From an uncultured bacterium (GTDB taxonomy: Bacteria > Bacteroidota > Bacteroidia > Bacteroidales > Bacteroidaceae), in NCBI GenBank assembly GCA_905214795.1, contig CAJMNM010000031.1:1-40050 (forward strand): a DNA stretch of 40,050 nucleotides, in the 5' to 3' direction. The notes under the pieces were generated by a model, which worked only from the letters and a program-made list of their open reading frames with translations, searched no databases and was not told the DNA's origin. This document shows positions 1 to 7,529 of the stretch, piece by piece. A program made the position numbers and the translations under genes. Position 1 is the stretch's first letter. Each line of letters begins with the position of its first letter.

Positions 1-258
1 GATAAATAATTTATTTTTGTCCAATAACTGTAACGGTTATTTAGGACTAGTCAATATCAAAATAAAAGGTACTATTTTTTAAAACTAGCTTCACAAAAGA
101 ACAGATTCACAAAAATATTTGATTCACATCACACTTTTATACCACGAGAAAAACTTAACAACCCCATCAACCAGCTATAAATCAAAGGAGAAGTCAAACC
201 CACCCCTAAGAGAAACGACAAATCAAAACCAAACGACATAAAGTATAACATACAAAAA

Positions 259-282
259 GAGGTTACACTCACGTGTAACCTC
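259..282 (-). terminator. Rho-independent terminator of the small lipoprotein gene
   Basis: A perfect 10-bp stem (GAGGTTACAC / GTGTAACCTC) with a 4-base loop lies 38 bases past the stop codon of the minus-strand lipoprotein gene. Read on the minus strand it is followed directly by TTTTTG, the arrangement of an intrinsic terminator. I see no gene in bases 1-258, which are A+T-rich. Confidence 0.8.
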
Positions 283-319
283 ATAGACTTTTTACTGTTC
301 GTAAAACTCTAGCCGAAAA

Positions 320-523
320 TTATTCAGCTACAGGAGCTTCAGCAGCAACAGAATCAGTAGCAACTACTGAATCAGCAGCAACGCTATCAACAGTTTCGAT
401 AGCAACTGAATCAACTACAACTGAATCTGAATCAGCTGCAACTTCAGCCTGCTGAGTTTTGTTACCACAAGATGCGAAAGAAATAGCTGCGAAAGCTACG
501 AACATAAATGCTAACTTTTTCAT
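320..523 (-). CDS. Small Val/Asp/Ser-rich lipoprotein
   Basis: This encodes a 67-residue secreted lipoprotein of unknown function. The N-terminus is a lipoprotein signal peptide (MKK, a hydrophobic stretch, then FASC with the lipidated Cys at residue 19). The mature part is only about 48 residues: low-complexity, acidic, without aromatic residues, and built from repeats of the type VDSV / ADSV / TDSV. It has its own promoter (TACCTTTG at 582-575) and a strong terminator, so it is a monocistronic unit. A short extended acidic peptide fixed to a membrane could be a spacer or surface-charge element, but that is a guess. Similar small 'CGNK' lipoproteins with Asp-Ser repeats are common hypothetical proteins in Bacteroidales. 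The reading frame, signal and flanking signals make it convincing as a gene; the function is unknown. Confidence 0.8.
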   Translation of the reverse strand: MKKLAFMFVAFAAISFASCGNKTQQAEVAADSDSVVVDSVAIETVDSVAADSVVATDSVAAEAPVAE

Positions 524-574
524 TTTTTTGCTTTTTTAAATCTGTAAAACAATCAATTGCTTATTAAAACACTG

Positions 575-582
575 CAAAGGTA
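575..582 (-). promoter_or_regulatory. Promoter -7 box of the small lipoprotein gene
   Basis: TACCTTTG on the minus strand matches the Bacteroidetes -7 consensus TAnnTTTG, 51 bases ahead of the ATG at 523. I do not see a clean TTTG -33 box. The divergent interval 524-854 otherwise holds only the mtaB promoter and A+T-rich sequence. Confidence 0.6.
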
Positions 583-818
583 AATACTTTTTTGATATGT
601 TGTACACTTTACAAGCTTTTTTTTTCTTTTTTATTTTTTACTATACATTAATGCGTTGATTATCTGAACTTTATTAAGTGTTAAATTTTCATTTAATAGT
701 TTACATTGCAACGTTTTTAAAGGTTTTTATAAGATTTTATAACTTATATGCTAACCTTTAAGAATACATTATTTTTATTAGACTACCCGTTAGTACATTT
801 ATATTAATTTTATTTATG

Positions 819-826
819 TACCTTTG
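819..826 (+). promoter_or_regulatory. mtaB promoter -7 box
   Basis: TACCTTTG is a full match to the Bacteroidetes -7 element. The in-frame ATG at 816 overlaps it and would lie upstream of the expected transcript start (about 832-834), so it cannot be the translation start. The ATG at 855 is the first usable one. Confidence 0.65.
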
Positions 827-854
827 TAAGTTGAATTTTCATATTAACTATATT

Positions 855-2204
855 ATGACAGGAACAACGATATTCGAAAATAAAAAGGCCGCATACTTCA
901 CACTTGGCTGTAAGCTTAACTTTGCCGAAACATCTGGTATAGGCAAAACACTGAAGCAATTAGGCGTAAAAACCGTTGCTCCAGGAGAAGAAGCCGATAT
1001 CTGTATTATCAACACCTGCTCTGTTACAGAAGTAGCAGATCACAAATGTAGGCAAGCTATACATAAACTTGTAAAACAACATCCTCATGCCTTTGTAGTC
1101 GTAACCGGATGTTATGCACAACTTAAACCACAACAGGTTGGTTCTATCGAGGGAGTAGACCTCGTATTGGGTGCGGAACAAAAAGGTGAATTAATACACT
1201 TTCTTGAGAAACGTTTATATACGACTCCAACTGAAAAAAAATCAGCAGCTCATGAAATACTTTCAGTTCCAACAAAAGATATCCGTACCTTTTCTCCTTC
1301 CTGCTCTGGAGATGATCGTACACGATATTTTTTAAAAGTTCAAGATGGATGCGACTATTATTGCACTTATTGCACTATTCCTTACGCACGCGGACGCAGC
1401 AGAAACGGAAGCATAGCATCATTGGTACAGCAAGCTGAACAAGTTGCCTCTGAAGGAGGGAAAGAGATAGTACTTACTGGAGTGAATATAGGTGACTTTG
1501 GTAAAACAACAGGAGAGAGTTTTTTAGACCTAATTAAAGCTTTAGACAAAGTAGAAGGAATATCCCGTTATCGGATATCATCTATAGAACCTAATCTATT
1601 AACAGACGAAATCATAGAATATTGCGCACATTCACGTGCCTTTATGCCCCATTTTCATATTCCACTACAAAGTGGAAGTGCCGAAGTATTAAAATTAATG
1701 CACAGACGCTACACTCCTGATTTCTTTGCACAAAAGATTAATATTATTAAGTCTTTAATCCCAAATGCGTTTATCGGTATAGATGTCATTGTCGGCACAC
1801 GAGGAGAAACAGAAGAATTATTTGAGGAAACCTACCAGTTTCTTAAAGACTTGGATTTCAGCCAACTCCATGTATTCAGTTATTCAGAACGCCCTGGGAC
1901 ACAAGCATTAAAAATAGAGCATATCGTACCACCAGAAGAAAAACATATAAGAAGCCAACGTCTTCTTGATTTGTCAGATCAAAAACTAAAAGCTTATTAT
2001 ACGCATTACATTGGTTCCTTATCTACTGTATTATTGGAAAAGAGTAAAAACCAAGGTATTATGCACGGATTTACTCCTAATTATATTAAAGTAGAAATAC
2101 ATTCTACATATGAAAGAGATAATAAAATTGTCCCAGTACAACTCAAAGGCTTTAATGATGAAGGAACTGCTTTACAAGCATGTATTATAAAATCAGAAAT
2201 CTAA
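855..2204 (+). CDS. mtaB: tRNA (N6-threonylcarbamoyladenosine-C2-)-methylthiotransferase MtaB
   Basis: A radical-SAM enzyme that adds a methylthio group to t6A37 of ANN-decoding tRNAs, giving ms2t6A. Counting from the ATG at 855 the protein has 449 residues, normal for the family. The N-terminal MTTase domain carries the three cluster-binding cysteines C19 (TLGCKLN), C55 (NTCSVT) and C86 (TGCYAQ). The radical-SAM motif C166-x3-C170-x2-C173 (GCDYYCTYC) follows, with the family signature PYARGRSR. The C-terminal part (about 375-449) fits a TRAM domain. MtaB rather than MiaB or RimO is chosen from the TLGCKLN and CTIPYARGRSR motifs. A glycosyltransferase gene starts 30 bases downstream, so the two may be co-transcribed. 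The longer frame from 816 is rejected because it starts within the promoter. Confidence 0.93.
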   Translation: MTGTTIFENKKAAYFTLGCKLNFAETSGIGKTLKQLGVKTVAPGEEADICIINTCSVTEVADHKCRQAIHKLVKQHPHAFVVVTGCYAQLKPQQVGSIEGVDLVLGAEQKGELIHFLEKRLYTTPTEKKSAAHEILSVPTKDIRTFSPSCSGDDRTRYFLKVQDGCDYYCTYCTIPYARGRSRNGSIASLVQQAEQVASEGGKEIVLTGVNIGDFGKTTGESFLDLIKALDKVEGISRYRISSIEPNLLTDEIIEYCAHSRAFMPHFHIPLQSGSAEVLKLMHRRYTPDFFAQKINIIKSLIPNAFIGIDVIVGTRGETEELFEETYQFLKDLDFSQLHVFSYSERPGTQALKIEHIVPPEEKHIRSQRLLDLSDQKLKAYYTHYIGSLSTVLLEKSKNQGIMHGFTPNYIKVEIHSTYERDNKIVPVQLKGFNDEGTALQACIIKSEI

Positions 2205-2234
2205 ATCATATCAGACTAAGAAAAAATCACAAAT

Positions 2235-3251
2235 ATGGATAAAGTTGCAGTAGTCATTCTGAATTGGAACGGAGCTAAAATGATGCAAAGATTCCTGCCT
2301 AATATCATCAAATACACACGCGGAACTATATATATTGCAGACAATGCCTCTACTGATGACTCTCTAAATATTCTAGCTAAAGACTTTCCCAAAGTCAAAA
2401 CAATCTTACTAGACAAAAATTACGGATTTGCAGAAGGGTATAACAAGGCTCTTGCAAAAATAAACGCAGAATACTTTGTTTTGCTAAATTCAGATGTTGA
2501 AGTAAAAGATGATTGGCTAACCCCACTCATAGATTTCATGGACAGACATCCCAAAATAGCAGCCTGCCAACCAAAGATCTTGAGCCAGTCACACCCTGAT
2601 ACATTTGAATACGCTGGTGCATCTGGAGGTTTTCTTGACAGCTTAGGATATCCATACTGCCGTGGACGCATATTCGATACACTAGAACAAGACAACGGAC
2701 AATATAATACATCTCTACCAATATTTTGGGCTACTGGAGCAGCGATGACGGTACGTAGTGCCGTATACCTCGAAGTTGGTGGTTTGGATGGACGTTTTTT
2801 CGCACACATGGAAGAAATAGATTTCTGTTGGCGATTACGAAGTCGTGGATATGGCATTGTATGTTTACCAACCAGCACAGTTTATCATGTTGGAGGTGGC
2901 ACTTTACCACAAAACAATCCGCAAAAAACGTTTCTCAATTTCAGAAATAATTTATTCATGCTTTACAAGAATCTACCTGACGACAAATTAAGACAGGTTT
3001 TATTCTGTCGATTTTGGTTAGATATGCTCGCCGCTTTACAATTTCTATTAAAAGGAAATTACGGTGATTTTAAGGCTGTATTAAAAGCACACCAAGCTTT
3101 TTCCAAACAACGCACATTATTTACCCGTTCTAGGTTTGAAAACAAACAGAAAACAATTTTAACTTCCATCCCAGAACAATTCCCCAAAAGCATATTGTGG
3201 GAATATTATTTAGGAAGACGGCGTACATTTAATGTTATCCAACACAAATAA
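2235..3251 (+). CDS. Family 2 glycosyltransferase (rhamnosyltransferase-like)
   Basis: A 338-residue GT-A fold glycosyltransferase of the WbbL/rhamnosyltransferase type, which transfers a sugar from a nucleotide-sugar donor to a cell-surface polysaccharide or lipid-linked glycan. Visible motifs are the nucleotide-binding start (VAVVILNWNG), IADNASTDDS, the metal-binding NSDVEV near residues 85-90, and the acceptor-side HMEEIDFCWR near residues 191-200. The C-terminal 100 residues are basic and hydrophobic, suggesting peripheral membrane association. It starts 30 bases after mtaB and has no obvious promoter of its own. Donor and acceptor cannot be read from the sequence. There is no capsule or O-antigen cluster around it, so it is a stand-alone transferase conserved for some general envelope purpose (inference). 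Confidence 0.88.
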   Translation: MDKVAVVILNWNGAKMMQRFLPNIIKYTRGTIYIADNASTDDSLNILAKDFPKVKTILLDKNYGFAEGYNKALAKINAEYFVLLNSDVEVKDDWLTPLIDFMDRHPKIAACQPKILSQSHPDTFEYAGASGGFLDSLGYPYCRGRIFDTLEQDNGQYNTSLPIFWATGAAMTVRSAVYLEVGGLDGRFFAHMEEIDFCWRLRSRGYGIVCLPTSTVYHVGGGTLPQNNPQKTFLNFRNNLFMLYKNLPDDKLRQVLFCRFWLDMLAALQFLLKGNYGDFKAVLKAHQAFSKQRTLFTRSRFENKQKTILTSIPEQFPKSILWEYYLGRRRTFNVIQHK

Positions 3252-3279
3252 TTAAAATTTTACTTTTTTTAGCACTATT

Positions 3280-3311
3280 TTTGGGCCATATTAGAAAGTT
3301 TTGTATATTTG
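3280..3311 (+). promoter_or_regulatory. Bacteroidetes-type promoter of the gldB-like gene
   Basis: TTTG (3280-3283), a 20-base spacer and TATATTTG (3304-3311) form a full-consensus promoter. The expected transcript start near 3318 leaves only about 18 bases of leader before the TTG start codon at 3336. Confidence 0.75.
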
Positions 3312-3335
3312 TTGTTGATTAACAAATTATAAGAA

Positions 3336-4334
3336 TTGAAACAACTTACCTATATATTTATCTGCATAATACTATTTTTTTCTTCCTGCGACTGGCATAA
3401 TAACATACCGTCAGAGGAAGTAAGAATTCATAGATTCGATCGTATTGTAGATGAATATGCATCACTAAACAGTTTCTCAGCTCTACAAAGAATGAACACC
3501 GAATACCCTCAAGCCACACGCTTGCTTATCGAAGATGTGCTTGAGATTGGTAAAGTACAAGACCCACGTATAGAACAGAAGTTACGCGAATTCTATCTTG
3601 ACTCTACCATGCAAGTGTTATTAGAGGCTGTACATGATGAATACAACAATTTAAACAAAGAAGAAAAAGAACTTAACGATGTTTTCTTACAATTACATGA
3701 AATTGACCCTAATTTCAAAACGCCCCAAATTTATACGCAGATTTCAGGATTAAATCAAAGTATAATTGTTGGAAATGGCATTGTAGGAATAAGCCTTGAC
3801 AAATATTTAGGAGCTGATTATCCACTTTACAAAAAATACTATTACGATCATCAAAGGCATTTATTTAGACGTAACCGTATTGTTCCTGACGTGCTATTCT
3901 ACTATCTAAGTAGTGTATATTCACTCCCTGAAGATCAAAGCCATACACTTTTGGATTACATGTTAGACTACGGGAAACTTTCATGGGTCATTGCAAAACT
4001 TAGAAAAGTAAATCAAATAGAACAAGTTGGAATTGATCAAGAACAAGTTGAATACTATACCACTCACGAAGCTACAGTATGGAACTATTTGATGAGTCAT
4101 CAGATTCTCAAAACAAAGAATTTGGCTATAGTAAAAAATTATATGATGCCACAACCTAAAACAAAAGAATTTTCTGTTGAATCACCCGGTCAAATAGGCG
4201 TATGGCTTGGTATAAGAATTATAGATACTTACATGAAATCTCATAAGGATATAAGCATCAAAGATTTGCTATATGATAATAATTATCAATCTATTCTAAA
4301 TGCATCAGGATTTCATCCCACACCATCAAAATAG
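3336..4334 (+). CDS. gldB: GldB-like lipoprotein
   Basis: A 332-residue lipoprotein resembling GldB, a family first linked to gliding and type IX secretion in Flavobacterium but widespread in non-gliding Bacteroidales. The start is a TTG codon: no ATG is available upstream, and this start gives a good lipoprotein signal (hydrophobic residues 4-15, then FSSC with Cys18). Family-like stretches are VRIHRFDRI near residue 27, GISLDKYLGADYP in the middle, and SPGQIGVWLGIRI near the C-terminus. The HExxH-like metalloprotease motif of related DUF2268 proteins is not evident. It has its own promoter and ends 5 bases before the methyltransferase gene, so these two form an operon. The family call is moderately firm; a role in motility is not implied here. 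Confidence 0.75.
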   Translation: MKQLTYIFICIILFFSSCDWHNNIPSEEVRIHRFDRIVDEYASLNSFSALQRMNTEYPQATRLLIEDVLEIGKVQDPRIEQKLREFYLDSTMQVLLEAVHDEYNNLNKEEKELNDVFLQLHEIDPNFKTPQIYTQISGLNQSIIVGNGIVGISLDKYLGADYPLYKKYYYDHQRHLFRRNRIVPDVLFYYLSSVYSLPEDQSHTLLDYMLDYGKLSWVIAKLRKVNQIEQVGIDQEQVEYYTTHEATVWNYLMSHQILKTKNLAIVKNYMMPQPKTKEFSVESPGQIGVWLGIRIIDTYMKSHKDISIKDLLYDNNYQSILNASGFHPTPSK

Positions 4335-4339
4335 TAAAC

Positions 4340-5050
4340 ATGAATTTTTCAGCACTATATCTCATTCCTGTCACTTTAGGAGACACCCCCATAGAACAGG
4401 TACTTCCTACTTATAATCACGACATCATTGTTAATATCAAACATTTTATAGTTGAAGACATACGTTCTGCAAGGCGGTTTCTAAAAAAAGTGGACAGAAA
4501 TATCAACATTGATGAACTGACTTTCTACCCTATCGGAAAACATTCATCACCTGAAACATTTACTTCTTATTTAAAACCTCTTGAAGAAGGAAAACCAATG
4601 GGAGTAATATCAGAAGCAGGATGCCCTGCTGTAGCAGATCCTGGAGCTGATATTGTCGCTATTGCACAGCGAAAAGGACTACGTGTCATTCCCCTTGTAG
4701 GGCCATCATCCATTCTAATGGCAATAATGGCTTCTGGCTTTAACGGACAAAGTTTTGCATTTAATGGCTATTTACCAATTGGCGCTTCAGATCGTGCACG
4801 AAAATTAAAGAATTTAGAACAAAGGATCTATAGTGAACATCAAACACAATTGTTCATCGAAACCCCATATCGTAATGCTAAAATGTTTGAAGAAATCTTG
4901 CAAAGCTGTCGGCCTCAAACTAAACTTTGTATTGCCGCTGGTATTACATGCTCTGATGAATACATTCACACTAAAACCATACAAGAATGGAAGAAATGCA
5001 TATTGCCCGATCTATCCAAAACACCGGCAATATTCCTTCTGTATAAATAA
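4340..5050 (+). CDS. RsmI-like tetrapyrrole-methylase-family SAM-dependent methyltransferase
   Basis: A 236-residue protein of the tetrapyrrole methylase fold, closest to RsmI (16S rRNA C1402 ribose 2'-O-methyltransferase). The sequence shows YLIPVTLGD at the N-terminus instead of the usual RsmI 'VPTPIGNL', then GVISEAGCPAVADPGADIV (about residues 89-107) and the RsmI-type VGPSSILMAIMASGFNGQSFAFNGYLP segment (about 120-146). Bacteroidetes usually carry both a canonical RsmI and this divergent paralogue, so the substrate may differ from C1402. It starts 5 bases after the gldB-like stop codon and is the last gene of that plus-strand unit before a strong hairpin. Confidence 0.85.
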   Translation: MNFSALYLIPVTLGDTPIEQVLPTYNHDIIVNIKHFIVEDIRSARRFLKKVDRNINIDELTFYPIGKHSSPETFTSYLKPLEEGKPMGVISEAGCPAVADPGADIVAIAQRKGLRVIPLVGPSSILMAIMASGFNGQSFAFNGYLPIGASDRARKLKNLEQRIYSEHQTQLFIETPYRNAKMFEEILQSCRPQTKLCIAAGITCSDEYIHTKTIQEWKKCILPDLSKTPAIFLLYK

Positions 5051-5100
5051 GAAAAGAAAAAATATCACATCATACTACTAAATCTGACAAATGAAATAAA

Positions 5101-5154
5101 TGACTGGCGGATTATTCTTTCTTAAAAATGTATGAAAGAATAATCCGCCAGTCA
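5101..5154. terminator. Convergent terminator with a perfect 21-bp stem
   Basis: The arms 5101-5121 and 5134-5154 are exact reverse complements over 21 bp, with a 12-base loop. It lies between the stop codons of the plus-strand methyltransferase and the minus-strand ACT gene. The better T-rich tail (TTTATTT) is on the minus strand; the plus-strand tail is AAATATATC, so it probably serves both directions but is stronger for the minus one. Confidence 0.8.
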
Positions 5155-5190
5155 AATATATCAATAATCTTATTATATAAGATTACTTTA

Positions 5191-5619
5191 TCAAATCAAC
5201 GATAATAACGCTTTATCATCTATTGCATTCAATTTTTTCTCTCTAATCACCTGCTCTGTGCGTTCCGGATTATCCGTACGAAAAACCAAAATACCCTTAC
5301 CACCTAACAAAAATGAATAGAGATATGAAATAGCCACACCTGCCTCACTAATATGACGAATAGCATCGGCTGCTCTACCTGGTTGATTGTCAAGTGTAAT
5401 AGCAAACACTTCTGAGATATTAGAAGATATACCTGCTTTTTTTAACGCTTCAAAAGCACGTAAAGGCTCCGAACAAATAATACGATATATACCATATTCT
5501 ACAGTATCAGAGATTGTAGACGCAATAAGCTGAATCTGAGCATCCTTAAAAAGTTCAAGCACAGTCAGCAAGGTACCTGATTTATTTTCTACAAAAATAG
5601 ATATTTGATGGACTGTCAT
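5191..5619 (-). CDS. Double ACT-domain (amino-acid-binding) protein
   Basis: A 142-residue cytosolic protein made of two ACT domains in tandem (about residues 1-68 and 70-142) and nothing else. Visible ACT features are ISIFVENKSGTLLTVLELF at the start of the first domain and LDNQPGRAADAIRHISEAGV at the start of the second. ACT domains bind amino acids and commonly give feedback control. The gene lies 20 bases downstream of the arylacetate-CoA ligase gene and is surely co-transcribed with it. This pair is often found in anaerobes that ferment aromatic amino acids, so a sensor of aromatic amino acids is a reasonable inference, but no partner is shown by the sequence. Confidence 0.85.
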   Translation of the reverse strand: MTVHQISIFVENKSGTLLTVLELFKDAQIQLIASTISDTVEYGIYRIICSEPLRAFEALKKAGISSNISEVFAITLDNQPGRAADAIRHISEAGVAISYLYSFLLGGKGILVFRTDNPERTEQVIREKKLNAIDDKALLSLI

Positions 5620-5639
5620 AATTATGAAGATTCTAATTT

Positions 5640-6941
5640 TTAAATTAATGTTTTACGCAAATCTCTAACTCTTACTGCTTTTCCTTCTTGCTTCGGCAAA
5701 GTTCCTTTTGGAACCAGTTTCACAGATGGCGTTAATAAAATCTCATCTTTCAATTGTCTGGTAATTTCTCTTGTCAATGCCTGAAGATGCGGATAATCAT
5801 CACTAAATTCTTTGAGTTCAACCTCAACCGTCATCAAATCATTTGCTTCTTCATTAGTTAAAGTTATAAGGAACTCATTACCTAATTCTTTAAACTGCAT
5901 TAATACGGTTTCAATCTGAATTGGGAATATATTTACGCCCTTAAGAATCATCATATCATCACTACGCCCTTTCATACGATCCAAACGTCTATGATGGCGC
6001 CCACAAGGACATTCTCCAGGCAATATACGAGTTAAATCTCTTGTCCTATAACGTAATAAAGGCATTGCTTCACGATTAATTGTTGTCAGAACAAGCTCTC
6101 CGACCTCACCTTCTGGAACAGGCTCTAAAGTATTCGGGTCCACAATTTCCACAATATAATAATCTTCCCAAATATGAAGTCCATTCTGCTCCTTACACTC
6201 AAAAGCGACTCCCGGCCCACACATCTCTGACATTCCAAACGAATTATAGGCTTTTACACCCAACATATCTTCTATTCTACGTCTCTGTTCTTCCGAATGA
6301 GGTTCAGCACCTATAATCAAAGTTTTTAATTTTGTATCCTTCCTAGGATCTATCCCCATCTCTTCCATTACCTCGTAAAGCCGTCCCGCATAACTTGGAA
6401 TTGCATGAAGAGCTGTCGTACCAAAATCGGTAATAAATTTAATTTGTCGCTTAGTGTTTCCTGCAGCAGCCGGAACCGTCAACATTCCCAACCGTTCTGC
6501 ACCATACTGAAACCCTAAACCACCTGTAAACATACCGTAACCTGATGAATTTTGAAAAACATCACCTGGTCTCAAACCTACCATATAAAGACAACGAGCA
6601 ACAGCATTAGCCCATTCATCTAAATCGTGTTGTGTATGGAGAATAACTGTCGGCGTACCAGTTGTTCCACTTGAGGAATGTAAGCGGACAACCTGATCCA
6701 TTGGCACGGCAGCCAGACCAAAAGGATAATTATCCCGTAAGTCCTGTTTTGTTGTAAAAGGTATCTTACGTATATCATCAAGAGTTTTTATATCTTCTGG
6801 TTTGAGACCATACTCAGTAAAACGTTTCTTATAAAACGGAGAATTCATACAACGTTCTAATGTACGCTTCAACCGCTCCATCTGAAGCTTTTCTATCTCT
6901 GAACGTGTCAGAGTCTCCATTTTTTCATGTAAATACTTCAT
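5640..6941 (-). CDS. paaK: Phenylacetate/arylacetate-CoA ligase (PaaK family)
   Basis: An ANL-superfamily AMP-forming ligase that joins phenylacetate (or indole-/hydroxyphenyl-acetate) to CoA. From the ATG at 6941 it has 433 residues, as usual for PaaK. The ATP-binding P-loop SSSGTTGTP lies at about residues 89-97. Further adenylation motifs are SFGMSEMCGPG in the middle, the LLRYRTRDL hinge region, and GRSDDMMILKGVNIFP before the C-terminal lid. In strict anaerobes this enzyme usually works with indolepyruvate:ferredoxin oxidoreductase, running towards ATP formation from arylacetyl-CoA; iorAB are not within this window, and the next gene is a double-ACT protein. The frame extends to a TTG at 6974, but that codon is the end of the promoter -7 box, so the ATG at 6941 (or 6920) is the start. 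Confidence 0.9.
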   Translation of the reverse strand: MKYLHEKMETLTRSEIEKLQMERLKRTLERCMNSPFYKKRFTEYGLKPEDIKTLDDIRKIPFTTKQDLRDNYPFGLAAVPMDQVVRLHSSSGTTGTPTVILHTQHDLDEWANAVARCLYMVGLRPGDVFQNSSGYGMFTGGLGFQYGAERLGMLTVPAAAGNTKRQIKFITDFGTTALHAIPSYAGRLYEVMEEMGIDPRKDTKLKTLIIGAEPHSEEQRRRIEDMLGVKAYNSFGMSEMCGPGVAFECKEQNGLHIWEDYYIVEIVDPNTLEPVPEGEVGELVLTTINREAMPLLRYRTRDLTRILPGECPCGRHHRRLDRMKGRSDDMMILKGVNIFPIQIETVLMQFKELGNEFLITLTNEEANDLMTVEVELKEFSDDYPHLQALTREITRQLKDEILLTPSVKLVPKGTLPKQEGKAVRVRDLRKTLI

Positions 6942-6971
6942 AGTTATATCATAGTATATTAATTTTGTTTT

Positions 6972-6979
6972 CAAAGATA
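6972..6979 (-). promoter_or_regulatory. paaK promoter -7 box
   Basis: TATCTTTG on the minus strand, 31 bases ahead of the paaK ATG. No exact TTTG -33 box is present, only a T-rich stretch at about the right distance. Its last three bases are the TTG that would otherwise be read as an upstream start codon. Confidence 0.6.
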
Positions 6980-7230
6980 AGGATTTTATGACAATATGCT
7001 AAAAAATCAAGAGGAAAAGTTTTAGTTTATTTTGTTTTTATCATTTATGATATCATATAAATCTTTTTATGAACTTATGCCAGACCATATAACAAACAGC
7101 CATAAAATCAAATTACTTGATAAGTCATTTATAAAATTCACAAATAAAAATTCAACAATATACAATTTATGAGAATTCTAACAACCCTTATATAAACAAT
7201 AACTTAATAAAAAATCAATGATTGGGATAT

Positions 7231-7290
7231 AAAAAAAGGGCTCCGCTGAGCCCAACCTTTGTTAACCTTAAATCTAATACTATGAAAAAC
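7231..7290 (-). ncRNA. Candidate small RNA (about 60 nt) with own promoter and terminator
   Basis: On the minus strand a full-consensus promoter (TTTG, 19 bases, TATCTTTG at 7327-7297) predicts a transcript start near 7290. About 37 bases later the GC-rich hairpin GGGCTC-AGCG-GAGCCC (7253-7238) is followed by seven T residues, a textbook intrinsic terminator. The implied RNA is about 60 nt and holds no open reading frame of note. Its 5' body includes two AAGGTT copies 4 bases apart around a GTTAAC palindrome. The layout (Bacteroidetes promoter, short body, terminator) is that described for the Bacteroidales-1 RNA class in Rfam; I cannot verify that this is a member. It lies between divergent paaK and the DUF2264 gene and is terminated well before paaK, so it is not the paaK leader. 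Confidence 0.6.
7238..7253 (-). terminator. Terminator of the candidate small RNA
   Basis: A 6-bp GC-rich stem with a 4-base loop is followed on the minus strand by TTTTTTTATA. Confidence 0.75.
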
Positions 7291-7296
7291 ACGTTG

Positions 7297-7327
7297 CAAA
7301 GATACAACATTTTATATACATAGCAAA
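7297..7327 (-). promoter_or_regulatory. Promoter of the candidate small RNA
   Basis: TTTG (7327-7324), 19 bases and TATCTTTG (7304-7297) on the minus strand, a full match to the Bacteroidetes vegetative promoter with no protein-coding start codon downstream before the terminator. Confidence 0.7.
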
Positions 7328-7484
7328 TAAAGAAGTAATATTTTTATGCTTTATAACACATTTTATAAAATAAGACAATAAATTGGAAGTTTTTGAAGCT
7401 ATTTTTGATTTTATTCGATACTAATGAGATCTACAAAAAACATTATAATCATTAGAAAAACATATTAATCTTGATTTTTTATTG

Positions 7485-7492
7485 TAACTTTG
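7485..7492 (+). promoter_or_regulatory. Promoter -7 box of the DUF2264 gene
   Basis: TAACTTTG, 37 bases ahead of the ATG at 7530. I do not find a matching TTTG at the -33 distance. Confidence 0.5.
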
Positions 7493-7529
7493 AAGTGACA
7501 ACATTAACCTTATAATTGTATAAACAGAA

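Noticed and set aside
28..45. Hairpin-like AATAACTG...CGGTTATT with a single ACGGTTA copy near the left edge
   Set aside because: The stem is short and imperfect, and a lone copy of the motif 22 kb from the array is expected by chance.
3336..4334. GldB as evidence that the organism glides
   Set aside because: GldB-like proteins are widespread in non-gliding Bacteroidales, and no other gliding or type IX secretion genes are in the window.
4833..5081. Second plus-strand frame of 82 codons overlapping the RsmI-like gene
   Set aside because: It lies almost entirely inside the clearly supported methyltransferase frame and has no family features.
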